Assembly: GCA_965366835.1 (NCBI GenBank)
Contig: CBDUGF010000001.1
Span: 17,570 to 81,569, forward strand
DNA from: JAKGBX01 sp965366835
Lineage (GTDB): Bacteria > Pseudomonadota > Alphaproteobacteria > Rhodobacterales > Rhodobacteraceae
Length of the DNA: 64,000 bases
Direction of reading: 5' to 3'
Shown here in pieces: positions 25,469-34,464 of the stretch (position 1 is the first letter of the stretch; every line of letters starts with the position of its first letter). The notes beneath the pieces are model-generated. The model was not told the DNA's origin. It did no database searches and worked only from the letters and a program-made list of their open reading frames with translations. A program made the position numbers and the translations under genes.

Positions 25469-27439
25469 ATGATAGCAGAACTCGGACATTTCGCCCTCAT
25501 CCTCGCCTTCCTGATCGCGCTCATGCAGTCAGTCGTTCCGCTGATCGGCGCCCATAACCGATGGCCGGGCTGGATGGCTTTTGCCGATCCGGGCGCCAAC
25601 GCGCAATTCGTGCTGACGCTGTTTGCCTTCGGCGCGCTGACCTACAGCTTCGTGACCTCGGATTTCTCGGTCTCCCTGGTGGCCAGCAACAGCCATTCGG
25701 CCAAGCCGATGCTCTACAAGGTCACCGGGGTGTGGGGCAATCACGAAGGCTCGATGCTGCTCTGGGTGCTGATCGTGACGCTGTTCGGCGCGATGGCGCA
25801 GTGGTTCGGCGGCAATCTGCCGCCAAGCTTCCGGGCGCGGGTGCTGTCGGTGCAGGGCATGATCGCGGCGGCGTTTTTCGCCTTTATCCTGCTGACGTCA
25901 AACCCGTTTCTACGCCTCGACGTGCCGCCGTTTGATGGCCGCGATCTCAACCCGCTGTTGCAGGATCCGGGCCTCGCCTTCCATCCGCCATTTCTCTATC
26001 TCGGCTATGTCGGGCTTTCGATGGCGTTTTCCTTTGCCGTTGCCGCGCTGATCGAGGGGCGGGTCGATGCGGCCTGGGGCCGCTGGGTGCGGCCATGGAC
26101 GCTGGCGGCCTGGATCTTCCTGACCGTCGGCATCGCTCTGGGCTCGTGGTGGGCCTATTACGAGCTCGGCTGGGGCGGTTTCTGGTTCTGGGATCCGGTG
26201 GAGAATGCCAGCTTCATGCCGTGGCTGATCGCGGCGGCCTTGCTGCATTCCTCGATCGTGGTGGAAAAGCGCGAAAGCCTGAAAAGCTGGAGCGTGCTGC
26301 TGGCCATCATCGCCTTCGGATTCTCGCTGATCGGCGCCTTCATCACCCGCTCGGGCATCATCACCTCGGTGCATGCCTTTGCCAGCGATCCCGAGCGCGG
26401 CGTGTTCCTGCTCTTGATCCTCGTGGTCTTTGTCGGCGGGGCGCTGACACTGTTTGCGGCGCGCGCCAGCGCCATGGAGGCCAAGGGCGTGTTCGGCTTC
26501 CTCAGCCGGGAATCGGCGCTTTTGACCAATAACATCCTGCTTGGCGTGGCGGCTTTCGTGGTCTTTGTCGGCACCATCTGGCCGCTGGTTTCGGAGATGT
26601 TCTTTGACCGCAAACTGTCGGTCGGCGAGCCGTTCTTCAATCAGGCTTTCACCCCGTTCATGGTGGTGCTCGGGCTGATCCTGCCGATCGGCGCGATGCT
26701 GCCCTGGAAACGGGCAAGGCTGGGCCGAACCCTGCGTAATCTGGTGCCGGCAGCAATTCTGGCGCTGGCCGTGGGCGCGCTGGTCTGGGCGATTCAAAGC
26801 GAGCGCACGGCGCTCGGGCCGATTGGCCTCATGCTGGGCGCGTGGCTGGTGGCCGGTTCGGCGACGGATCTCATCGTGCGCACCGGGCGCGGCCGGGCGG
26901 GCCGAATCGGGCGACTGTTGCGCCTGCCGCGGGCCGATTGGGGCAAGTCGGTGGCCCATGCCGGGCTCGGCGTGACCATCGCCGGGATCGCCGGGCTGCT
27001 GGCCTGGGAGGCGGAGGATATCCGCGTGGTGCAGGAGGGTGAGCGCTTTGACGTGGCGGGCTATACGCTGACCCTTGTAGGCGTCGAGCGGCTGCCGGGG
27101 CCGAACTATGTTTCGACCATGGGGATCGTAAGGCTGTCGCAAGACGGCAAGGAAATTTCCACTTTGGCGCCCGAGAAGCGGTTTTACCCGGTGCAGGGCA
27201 CACCCACCACCGAAGCCGCCATCGACAATGGCTTCTGGCGCGACATCTATGTGGTGATCGGCGATCCGCAGGCACAGGGCGGCTGGGCGATGCGGGTCTA
27301 TTACAAACCGCTGGCCAACTGGATCTGGGGCGGGGCGATCTTGATGGCGCTTGGCGGCCTGCTGTCGCTTACCGACCGGCGCTATCGTGTGGCGGCGGGC
27401 GCGCGCAAGGCCCGGATCGAGGGAGTGCCGGCGGAATGA
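25469..27439 (+). CDS. ccmF: Haem lyase / cytochrome c maturation protein CcmF
   Basis: Large polytopic protein that attaches haem to apocytochrome c together with CcmH. The 656-residue protein begins ELGHFALILAF and has VWGNHEGSMLLWVL and the WWD domain WWAYYELGWGGFWFWDPVEN (about residues 228-247). Many transmembrane helices and conserved periplasmic His residues are visible, including one in HEGS. Its stop overlaps the ccmH start by ATGA. It is separated from ccmE by the endolysin/holin pair. Confidence 0.97.
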   Translation: MIAELGHFALILAFLIALMQSVVPLIGAHNRWPGWMAFADPGANAQFVLTLFAFGALTYSFVTSDFSVSLVASNSHSAKPMLYKVTGVWGNHEGSMLLWVLIVTLFGAMAQWFGGNLPPSFRARVLSVQGMIAAAFFAFILLTSNPFLRLDVPPFDGRDLNPLLQDPGLAFHPPFLYLGYVGLSMAFSFAVAALIEGRVDAAWGRWVRPWTLAAWIFLTVGIALGSWWAYYELGWGGFWFWDPVENASFMPWLIAAALLHSSIVVEKRESLKSWSVLLAIIAFGFSLIGAFITRSGIITSVHAFASDPERGVFLLLILVVFVGGALTLFAARASAMEAKGVFGFLSRESALLTNNILLGVAAFVVFVGTIWPLVSEMFFDRKLSVGEPFFNQAFTPFMVVLGLILPIGAMLPWKRARLGRTLRNLVPAAILALAVGALVWAIQSERTALGPIGLMLGAWLVAGSATDLIVRTGRGRAGRIGRLLRLPRADWGKSVAHAGLGVTIAGIAGLLAWEAEDIRVVQEGERFDVAGYTLTLVGVERLPGPNYVSTMGIVRLSQDGKEISTLAPEKRFYPVQGTPTTEAAIDNGFWRDIYVVIGDPQAQGGWAMRVYYKPLANWIWGGAILMALGGLLSLTDRRYRVAAGARKARIEGVPAE

Positions 27440-27888
27440 AACGCCTGATCCTTGCGCTGATGCTGCTGGCGACGCCTGTTCTGGCGGTGCAGCCCGACGA
27501 AATCCTCGACGATCCGGTGCTCGAAGCGCGGGCGCGCGAGATTTCCAAGGGGCTGCGCTGTCTGGTTTGCCGCAACGAGAATATCGACGACAGCAATGCC
27601 GATCTTGCCCGTGATCTCAGGCTGGAGGTGCGCGAGCAGCTCACCGAAGGGGCCACGAATGACGAGGTGACCGCGTTCCTGGTCGACAAATACGGCGAAT
27701 ACGTTCTGCTGAGGCCGCAGGCCAAGGGCAGCAACTGGGTGCTCTATGCGGCCGGTCCGGGGATGTTGATCCTGGCGGTGCTGGGCGGGTTGCTTTATCT
27801 GCGCCGCCGCTCGCAGGGTTCGACCACCTCCGAGGCGGCGCTGAGCGCGGATGAAACCGAGCGGCTCGACGAAATCATGAAACGGTGA
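27436..27888 (+). CDS. ccmH: Cytochrome c maturation protein CcmH
   Basis: Membrane-anchored thiol-disulfide component of the haem ligation complex. The 150-residue protein has a signal peptide (about residues 1-18), the redox motif LRCLVCRNENI with Cys42 and Cys45, the EFLVDKYGEYVLL-like TAFLVDKYGEYVLLRP segment and one C-terminal transmembrane helix (about residues 100-120). This is the short CcmH form (CcmL-like); the TPR domain of long CcmH (CcmI) is absent and not encoded next to it. Start overlaps the ccmF stop. Confidence 0.95.
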   Translation: MKRLILALMLLATPVLAVQPDEILDDPVLEARAREISKGLRCLVCRNENIDDSNADLARDLRLEVREQLTEGATNDEVTAFLVDKYGEYVLLRPQAKGSNWVLYAAGPGMLILAVLGGLLYLRRRSQGSTTSEAALSADETERLDEIMKR

Positions 27889-27971
27889 CGTCGGGTTCTG
27901 CTTCTCAGCGACGCGCGCTCGGGCTTCACTGAGGCGCGCAGGCACGACATCACCGACCGGGAGACGCGAAC

Positions 27972-28748
27972 ATGGATTACAAGACGATCACCTATGCGGT
28001 GCAGGACGATATCTGCGTCATCACGCTGAACCGGCCCGACAAGATGAACGCGCTGACCGCGCAGATGCGGGCCGAGATCACCGATGCCCTGCATCACAGC
28101 GACAAGGACGGCGCCCGCGTGATCGTGATGACCGGGGCGGGCCATGCGTTCTGCTCGGGGCAGGATCTGGGCGATGCCAATATCGGCGGGCTCGATCTGG
28201 AGCGCGGTCTGCGCGACGAATACAATCCGATGCTGAAGGCGATTTCGGAGCGTCCCGTGCCGGTGATCGCGGCGGTGAACGGGCCGGCGGCGGGGGCAGG
28301 GGCCAACCTGGCGCTGGCCGCGGATGTGGTGATTGCCGCCGAGAGCGCCTATTTCCTGCAGGCTTTCACCCGGATCGGCCTGATTCCTGATGCGGGCGGC
28401 ACCTATTGGCTGCCGCGCAACATGGGTGGCGCCAAGGCGATGGGGGCGGCGCTCTTCGCCGAGAAGATCAGCGCCCGCCAGGCCGATGACTGGGGCATGA
28501 TCTGGGAGGCGGTTCCTGACGACGCATTCGAGGCGCAATGGAAATCGCGCGCCGAGTTTCTCGCCAAGGGGCCGGGCCGGGCCTTCGAGCTGACCAAACG
28601 CGCGATCCGCGCCAGCTGGGACAATTCGCTGGAAGGCCAGCTCGCCGCCGAGGCGAAATTGCAGGGCAAGGCCGGCAAGAGCCGTGATTTCATGGAGGGC
28701 GTCGTCGCCTTTCTGGAGAAGCGCAAGGCGCATTTCGAGGGCCGCTGA
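27972..28748 (+). CDS. Enoyl-CoA hydratase/isomerase family protein (PaaG-like)
   Basis: Crotonase-fold acyl-CoA enzyme of 258 residues. The first oxyanion-hole strand is GAGHAFCSGQDLGD and the second is VNGPAAGAGANLALAAD. Catalytic Asp/Gly positions resemble PaaG-type isomerases: FTRIGLIPDAGGTYWLPR carries Asp rather than the hydratase Glu pair. A ring 1,2-epoxyphenylacetyl-CoA isomerase or delta-enoyl isomerase role is therefore more likely than a simple hydratase, but no phenylacetate genes are nearby. An 83-base gap separates it from ccmH. Confidence 0.85.
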   Translation: MDYKTITYAVQDDICVITLNRPDKMNALTAQMRAEITDALHHSDKDGARVIVMTGAGHAFCSGQDLGDANIGGLDLERGLRDEYNPMLKAISERPVPVIAAVNGPAAGAGANLALAADVVIAAESAYFLQAFTRIGLIPDAGGTYWLPRNMGGAKAMGAALFAEKISARQADDWGMIWEAVPDDAFEAQWKSRAEFLAKGPGRAFELTKRAIRASWDNSLEGQLAAEAKLQGKAGKSRDFMEGVVAFLEKRKAHFEGR

Positions 28749-28757
28749 GCCGCTGCT

Positions 28758-29411
28758 TCAGCGATGTGACTCTTCGGCGATCTGATCGGCAAATTCGTGA
28801 TTGGTGTCGCGGTGAACGGCCTCGTCGGCGCGGATGACCAGCACCACCTCTCGCAGGCGCGCGCCCTCGGGCAGGTTCCAGTATTGCCTGGCGATGGCGG
28901 GGGCAGGCACGTTTTCGACCTGCCCGGCGTCGATCTGTTCGAGATACTGGGTGTAGCTCACCACCGCCTCTTCCTCGAGATAGCCGACCACGCGATGGGC
29001 AACGCGCGGTGCGAGGAGATAGAGGAAGAAATAGAAGTTGTAGAACACCATCTGGGTGAGCATGATCAGCGCCCGCTCGAACCGTGTGGGGCGGGCGATG
29101 TTGATGAAGGTCATCAGGTGCATGCGCTCGTTTTCGGCCTCGTCGAGCAATTCGCGGATCCAGCCCTGATCCTCGCGGATGTGTCGGATCGCCTTCAGGT
29201 GCTGCAACAGCCCGCCGACCATGCCCGGAACGGCGGCGACGGTTTCGAGCACCACGGCGCGGTGACCATAGCGCCCGGCAAAGAACAGATCGGCGAAGAA
29301 GCGCAGGAACTTGACGAGCCCAAGTGCGAAGCGGTCGCGCAGATCACGCGGCTCGCGATGGGTCTGTTCGAATGCGCTGGTTGCCGTTTCGAGGTCTGAA
29401 ACCTGTTTCAT
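28758..29411 (-). CDS. aox: Alternative oxidase (AOX), cyanide-insensitive ubiquinol oxidase
   Basis: Diiron-carboxylate ubiquinol oxidase that reduces oxygen to water without proton pumping. The 217-residue protein has every AOX ligand motif: LETVAAVPGM (Glu56), NERMHLM (Glu95, His98), LEEEAVVSY (Glu147 region) and RADEAVHRDTNH (Glu197, His200). A hydrophobic membrane-binding region lies at about residues 110-138. ATG 29411 is used because GGAAATGG precedes it and the longer opening lacks support. AOX is uncommon in bacteria. It lies between gltA and an acyl-CoA enzyme, so a role in relieving over-reduction of the quinone pool is plausible. Confidence 0.93.
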   Translation of the reverse strand: MKQVSDLETATSAFEQTHREPRDLRDRFALGLVKFLRFFADLFFAGRYGHRAVVLETVAAVPGMVGGLLQHLKAIRHIREDQGWIRELLDEAENERMHLMTFINIARPTRFERALIMLTQMVFYNFYFFLYLLAPRVAHRVVGYLEEEAVVSYTQYLEQIDAGQVENVPAPAIARQYWNLPEGARLREVVLVIRADEAVHRDTNHEFADQIAEESHR

Positions 29412-29481
29412 GCCATTTCCCGTCTGCGCCGCAAGGCCATGGGGAAACGCCCGAAGCATCCGAATGTTCCGGCAAGACGAG

Positions 29482-29521
29482 GAGAAAGCCGCCGCCGGGT
29501 TTCAGACCCCGGAGCGGCGGC
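29482..29521 (-). terminator. Likely gltA terminator
   Basis: On the minus strand, 15 bases past the gltA stop, GCCGCCGCTCCGGGG-TCTGAAA-CCCGGCGGCGGC folds into a long GC-rich stem with a small internal bulge, followed by TTTCTCC. The U tract is short but the stem is very strong. Confidence 0.55.
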
Positions 29522-29535
29522 AATCCAATTGGCGA

Positions 29536-30831
29536 TCAGCGGTTTTCAACATCCACGTAGTCGCGCGCGGTCTCGCCGAGATAGAGCTGGCGCGGGCGGC
29601 CGATCTTGTGCGCGGGATCGGAAAACTGCTCTTTCCACTGCGAGATCCAGCCGACGGTGCGGCTGAGCGCGAAGATCGGGGTGAACATCGAGGTCGGGAA
29701 GCCCATCGCTTCGAGGATGATGCCGGAATAGAAATCGACATTCGGAAACAGCTTCTTCTCGGTGAAATAGGGATCGGCCAGGGCGGCGGCTTCAAGCTCC
29801 TTTGCGACCTGGAGGATCGGGTTGTCTTCGACTCCAAGGAGTTGGAGTACCTCATCGGCGCTTTGCTTGAGAACCTTGGCGCGTGGATCGGTGTTCTTGT
29901 AGACCCTGTGTCCGAAGCCCATCAGGCGATAGCTATCGTTCTTGTCCTTGGCGCGGGCGATGTATTCGGGAATACGGTCGGGGGTGCCGATTTCCTTGAG
30001 CATTTCGAGGCAGGCCTGGTTGGCTCCGCCATGGGCCGGACCCCAGAGACAGGCGATGCCGGCAGCGATACAGGCAAACGGATTGGCTCCCGACGATGAG
30101 GCCAGGCGCACGGTCGAGGTCGAAGCGTTCTGTTCGTGATCGGCATGCAATGTGAAGATCCGGTCCATCGCGCGCGACAGGATCGGATCGACCTGATATT
30201 CCTCGGCCGGGACGGCAAAGCACATGTGCAGGAAGTTCGACGCGAAATCGAGATCGTTGCGCGGATAGACGAAGGGCTGGCCGACAGAATATTTGTAGGC
30301 CATCGCCGCAATCGTCGGGATCTTGGCAATCAGGCGGATCGAGGCGACTTCGCGCTGCCAGGGATCGCTGACATCGGCGCTGTCGGCGTAGAAGGCCGAC
30401 ATGGCCCCGATCACGCCGACCAGCGTGGCCATCGGATGGGCATCGCGGCGGAAACCGCGGAAGAAGTTGTGCATCTGCTCATGCACCATTGTGTGCCGGG
30501 TGACGCGGTTTTCGAACTCTTCCAGTTCCAGCGCTTTGGGCAATTCGCCATAGAGCAACAGGTAGCACACCTCGAGATAGTGCGATTTCTCGGCCAGTTG
30601 ATCGATCGGGTAGCCGCGATGCAGGAGTTCGCCCTTGCCGCCGTCGATGAAGGTGATCGTGCTGTCGCAGGAAGCTGTCGAGGTGAAGCCCGGGTCATAG
30701 GTGAACACGCCCGCGTCGGCATAGAGCTTGCGGATGTCGATCACGTCCGGGCCTGCGGTGGGCGACAGGACAGGCAGCTCGAATGTCTTACCGTCAATGG
30801 TCAGGGTGGCGGTCTTGGGGCTGTCTGTCAT
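29536..30831 (-). CDS. gltA: Citrate synthase
   Basis: Type II hexameric citrate synthase condensing oxaloacetate and acetyl-CoA. The 431-residue length and blocks match GltA. They include ELPVLSPTAGPDVIDIRKLY near the start, GELLHRGYPIDQLAE, HADHEQNASTSTVRLA with the catalytic His, GPAHGGANQACLEML, and the C-terminal MGFGHRVYKNTDPRAK with the substrate-binding His/Arg. DFYSGIILEAMG carries the catalytic Asp region. It lies between gltX and the AOX gene on the same strand, 87 bases downstream of gltX. Confidence 0.97.
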   Translation of the reverse strand: MTDSPKTATLTIDGKTFELPVLSPTAGPDVIDIRKLYADAGVFTYDPGFTSTASCDSTITFIDGGKGELLHRGYPIDQLAEKSHYLEVCYLLLYGELPKALELEEFENRVTRHTMVHEQMHNFFRGFRRDAHPMATLVGVIGAMSAFYADSADVSDPWQREVASIRLIAKIPTIAAMAYKYSVGQPFVYPRNDLDFASNFLHMCFAVPAEEYQVDPILSRAMDRIFTLHADHEQNASTSTVRLASSSGANPFACIAAGIACLWGPAHGGANQACLEMLKEIGTPDRIPEYIARAKDKNDSYRLMGFGHRVYKNTDPRAKVLKQSADEVLQLLGVEDNPILQVAKELEAAALADPYFTEKKLFPNVDFYSGIILEAMGFPTSMFTPIFALSRTVGWISQWKEQFSDPAHKIGRPRQLYLGETARDYVDVENR

Positions 30832-30918
30832 GGTTTTTCCTTCCTCGTTTCGTACCTCTGGTGCGTTGCGGCACGCGCCAGTCCTAGTCTCTCGGGCTTG
30901 CCAGAAGGTAAACCCTTC

Positions 30919-32319
30919 TCAAGCCGCAGCATCTTTCAAGCGGGCGATGGATTCGTCCCGCCCCAGAACCAGCATCATGTCGAACACGCTCGGGCTGACG
31001 CTGCGACCGCTGAGAGCGGCGCGCAAGGGCCCGGCAAGCTTACCGAATTTGGTGTCCTGCTCTTCGGCGAAACGGTTCAGAACATGTTCCAGATCGTCGC
31101 GAGACCAGCTAGCATTTTGCAACTGCGGCGTCAATTGGTTCAGTATACCACGGGATGCAGTGTCCAGCGCGCGGGCGGCTTTTTCGTCTGGGGCAATCGG
31201 GCGATCAAGCAGCACAAACGCCGCCTTTTCAAGGAGTTCCGGGAAAGTCTTCGCGCGCTCTTTCAGCACTGGCATCGCGGCTCCCAACAAAGCGATTTTT
31301 GCGCTTTCAAGTGGCGGCTGCCCGATGACCTCGAGATAGGCCAACAGCTCTTGCAGCAGCGCAGCATCGTCGGCGGCGGCAATATGGTGTCCGCAGATGT
31401 TTTCCAGCTTCTTGAAATCGAACCGGGCCGGCGATTTGCCGATTCCGGAGAGATCGAACCATGCCCTGGCCTGCGCATCGGTGAAGACTTCATCGTCGCC
31501 ATGGCTCCAGCCGAGCCGGGCGAGATAGTTGCGCATGCCCGCCGCCGGATAGCCCATGGCCTGGTATTCCGCGACCCCGAGCGCACCGTGGCGTTTGGAG
31601 AGCTTCTTGCCGTCGGGGCCGTGGATCAGCGGGATATGGGCCCAGACCGGCACGTCCCAGCCCATCGCCTCATAGACCAGCTGCTGACGCGCGGCATTGT
31701 TGAGATGATCGTCGCCTCGGATCACATGGGTGACGCCCATGTCATGATCATCGACCACCACGGCGTGCATGTAGACCGACGTGCCATCCGAGCGCAGCAG
31801 GATCATGTCGTCGAGCTGATCGTTGCGGATGGTGACATCGCCCTGCACCTTGTCGGCGATCACGGTCTCGCCTGCGCGCGGGGCCTTGAGACGGATGGCG
31901 TAGGGTGTATCGGGGTGGCTGGCCGGATCGGCATCGCGCCACGGGCTTTGAAACAGGGTCGAGCGGTTTTCGGCGCGGGCGGCGTCGCGGAAGGCCTGGA
32001 TTTCCTCCTGGCTGGAGAAACATCTATAGGCATGTCCCGCCGCCAGCATCTGATGCGCGACCTCGGCGTGTCGTTCGGCGCGGGCGGCCTGGCTGACCAC
32101 CTCGCCATCGTGATCGAGCCCGAGCCAGGCCAGCCCTTTGAGGATCGCCTCGGTGGCCTCGGGCGTGGAGCGGGCGCGGTCGGTATCCTCGATCCGGAGC
32201 AGGAACTTGCCGCCGCGGCCTCGGGCATAGAGCCAGTTGAACAGCGCCGTGCGCGCGCCGCCGATGTGGAGGTATCCGGTCGGCGAAGGCGCAAAGCGGG
32301 TGACAATCGGCTGGGTCAT
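30919..32319 (-). CDS. gltX: Glutamate--tRNA ligase
   Basis: Class I aminoacyl-tRNA synthetase charging tRNA-Glu. The 466-residue protein begins TRFAPSPTGYLHIGGARTA, containing the HIGH-type ATP motif, and has the KMSKS-type loop GKKLSKRHGA near residue 240. The all-helical anticodon-binding C-terminal domain follows. Alphaproteobacteria often carry two GltX proteins, and whether this one is discriminating toward tRNA-Gln cannot be told here. It is divergent from comEC. Confidence 0.95.
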   Translation of the reverse strand: MTQPIVTRFAPSPTGYLHIGGARTALFNWLYARGRGGKFLLRIEDTDRARSTPEATEAILKGLAWLGLDHDGEVVSQAARAERHAEVAHQMLAAGHAYRCFSSQEEIQAFRDAARAENRSTLFQSPWRDADPASHPDTPYAIRLKAPRAGETVIADKVQGDVTIRNDQLDDMILLRSDGTSVYMHAVVVDDHDMGVTHVIRGDDHLNNAARQQLVYEAMGWDVPVWAHIPLIHGPDGKKLSKRHGALGVAEYQAMGYPAAGMRNYLARLGWSHGDDEVFTDAQARAWFDLSGIGKSPARFDFKKLENICGHHIAAADDAALLQELLAYLEVIGQPPLESAKIALLGAAMPVLKERAKTFPELLEKAAFVLLDRPIAPDEKAARALDTASRGILNQLTPQLQNASWSRDDLEHVLNRFAEEQDTKFGKLAGPLRAALSGRSVSPSVFDMMLVLGRDESIARLKDAAA

Positions 32320-32325
32320 CAGGCG

Positions 32326-32344
32326 TTAATCTTTCGGTAACCAT
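32326..32344 (+). promoter_or_regulatory. CtrA-type box upstream of comEC
   Basis: TTAA-N7-GTAACCAT at 32326-32344 matches the full CtrA consensus TTAA-N7-TTAA with one mismatch, and its right half is one base from the TTAACCAT 8-mer. It lies about 100 bp upstream of the preferred comEC start and 7 bp beyond the gltX start codon, in the shared divergent promoter region. Confidence 0.5.
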
Positions 32345-32442
32345 GAACGGGATAGATTTGGCGCCTGTCTAATGGGTTTCGCGCCGTCCTTGAAGCGGAA
32401 ATCATGCGGCGCGGGGCGTCTTTCCTCGGGGAAGGGGCAAAC

Positions 32443-34446
32443 ATGGGCGCTTTGGCGCGGTTGGAGATGGCCCTGTGGGGCCAGCGGGGGCATCTTTTCC
32501 CCTGGGTTCCGGTCTGGCTCGCCGCCGGGATCGGACTCTATTTCGGCCTGCGTTTCGAACCGGAGATGGCTGTATACCTTTACCTCGGGCTGGGGCTTGC
32601 GCCGCTGATCGGCATCGCCCTGGTCTGGCGCTCGGGCTGGGCGCCGCTGGTCTGGGTTGTGGTACTGACCGGAGCCGGGTTCTCGCTGGCGGCGGCGCGG
32701 GCGCATCTGATCGAGGCGCCGGTGATGGGGTGGCGCTATTACGGCCCGGTGGAAGGCCGGGTGATCGGGATCGACCGCTCCAGCAGCGGTGCGGTGCGGG
32801 TGCTGCTGGACAGGGCTGTGCTGCACCGGGTCGGGCCGGAAAAGACGCCCGAGCGGGTCCGCATCTCGCTGCACGGTCAGGGCGGGGCGGCGCCGCAGCC
32901 GGGCGCGCGCGTGATCGTGACGGCGCATCTGTCGCCACCGGGCGGGCCGGTGGAGCCCGGCGGCTTTGATTTCCAGCGCCATGCCTGGTTTCTCAAGCTC
33001 GGCGCCGTAGGCTATGCCCGCACCCCGCTGCTGATCCTGGCGCCACCCGAAGACGGCTTCAGCTGGCTGGCGGCGCGGCTGGCGCTTTCGGCACGGGTAC
33101 AGGCGGGATTGCCGGGCGAGGCCGGAGCGTTTGCCGCTGCCATCATGTCGGGCGACCGCAGCGGCATCGGGCAGGAGACGCTGCGCGCACTCAGGGTCAC
33201 CAACCTGGCGCATCTGCTGGCGATATCCGGGCTGCATATGGGGCTGTTGACCGGGTTTGTCTTCGCGATCTTCCGCTTCGGGCTGAACCTCTGGCCCGCT
33301 GTCGGCCTGCGGCTGCCGGTGAAGAAGCTCGCGGCGGTGCTGGCCCTGGCGGTGGCGGCGGGCTATCTCGGCCTGTCGGGCGGCAATATCGCCACCAAAC
33401 GTGCCTTTGTCATGGTGGCGGTGGCCCTGCTGGCGGTGATTGTCGACCGGCGGGTGATCTCGCTCAGATCGGTGGCGCTGGCAGCGACCATCGTGCTGGT
33501 CCTGTGGCCGGAGGCACTCGTCGGGCCGGGTTTCCAGATGTCCTTCGCCGCCACCACGGCGCTGGTTGTGGTGTTCCGTTTCCTGCGCGACGCCGAGTTT
33601 CGCCAGGGGCCGGCCTGGATGCGGCCGATCACGGCGACGGTGATTTCCTCGGCGGTGGCGGGGCTGGCCACCGCACCGGTGGCGGCGGCGCATTTCAACC
33701 AGTTCGCCCACTATGGTCTGATCGCCAATCTCGCGGCGGTGCCGCTGATGGGGATCCTGGTGATCCCGGCGGGGGTGCTGGCGGCGCTGCTGATGCCGCT
33801 GGGGCTGGAGGCTGCTGCGCTGTGGGTGATGGGGCTCGGGGTACGCTGGATCCTCGCCGTCGCCGGGACGATCGCGGGGTTTGACGGCGCGCGCGGCACG
33901 GTGACCAGCCCGGACTGGCCGGTGCTGCCGCTGATCGCGGCGGGCTTTGCCGTGTTTGTGCTGTGGCGCGGGCGGGCGCGGATGATCGGGCTGGCACCGG
34001 TCGCGCTTGGCTTTGCGCTGTGGATCGCAACCGAGCGGCCCGCGGTGCTGATCGCCGATGGCGGTGCGCTGGTGGGAATCATGGGGGCGGAGGGCCGCGC
34101 GCTCAGCAAGCCCAAGGGCGCCGGATTCGTGGCGATGAACTGGCTCGAGAACGATGGCGATCCGGCGAGCCAGGCGGAGGCGGCGGCGCGATGGGCCGCC
34201 CTGGGCGGGGCCTGGAAAATCCGCCATTTCACCGGCAAGCGGGCGGCAGAGGCGCTGACTTGCGCAAAGGGCGAGGTGATCGTGACCAATGCCAGGGCGC
34301 CCGAGGGGCTGCCTTGCACGGTTTATGATCCCGAACGGCTCAGGGCCGAGGGGGCGGTGGCGCTATACCGGGCGGGTGCGGATCAGGAGGTGACGCTGAA
34401 AACCGCTCGCCAGATTTCGGGCGAGCGGCTGTGGAACCGGCGCTGA
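32443..34446 (+). CDS. comEC: ComEC/Rec2 family DNA-uptake channel
   Basis: Polytopic inner membrane protein that moves single-stranded DNA into the cytoplasm in natural transformation and, in Rhodobacter, in GTA recipients. The 667-residue protein has an N-terminal helix pair and a DUF4131-type OB region (GWRYYGPVEGRVIGIDRS). The competence domain shows VTNLAHLLAISGLHMGLLTG, the Rec2 hallmark, and many further helices. The C-terminal part is a short degenerate metallo-beta-lactamase-like remnant without the HxHxDH motif, as is usual in Rhodobacterales. ATG 32443 has GGGGAAGGGGC upstream; ATG 32404 is an alternative. Confidence 0.92.
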   Translation: MGALARLEMALWGQRGHLFPWVPVWLAAGIGLYFGLRFEPEMAVYLYLGLGLAPLIGIALVWRSGWAPLVWVVVLTGAGFSLAAARAHLIEAPVMGWRYYGPVEGRVIGIDRSSSGAVRVLLDRAVLHRVGPEKTPERVRISLHGQGGAAPQPGARVIVTAHLSPPGGPVEPGGFDFQRHAWFLKLGAVGYARTPLLILAPPEDGFSWLAARLALSARVQAGLPGEAGAFAAAIMSGDRSGIGQETLRALRVTNLAHLLAISGLHMGLLTGFVFAIFRFGLNLWPAVGLRLPVKKLAAVLALAVAAGYLGLSGGNIATKRAFVMVAVALLAVIVDRRVISLRSVALAATIVLVLWPEALVGPGFQMSFAATTALVVVFRFLRDAEFRQGPAWMRPITATVISSAVAGLATAPVAAAHFNQFAHYGLIANLAAVPLMGILVIPAGVLAALLMPLGLEAAALWVMGLGVRWILAVAGTIAGFDGARGTVTSPDWPVLPLIAAGFAVFVLWRGRARMIGLAPVALGFALWIATERPAVLIADGGALVGIMGAEGRALSKPKGAGFVAMNWLENDGDPASQAEAAARWAALGGAWKIRHFTGKRAAEALTCAKGEVIVTNARAPEGLPCTVYDPERLRAEGAVALYRAGADQEVTLKTARQISGERLWNRR

Positions 34447-34464
34447 GCTTTGTTCGGCGCAGAG

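Noticed and set aside
30136..32340. Plus-strand open frame of 734 codons over gltA and gltX
   Set aside because: Antisense to two well-supported genes; the product has no recognisable domain.
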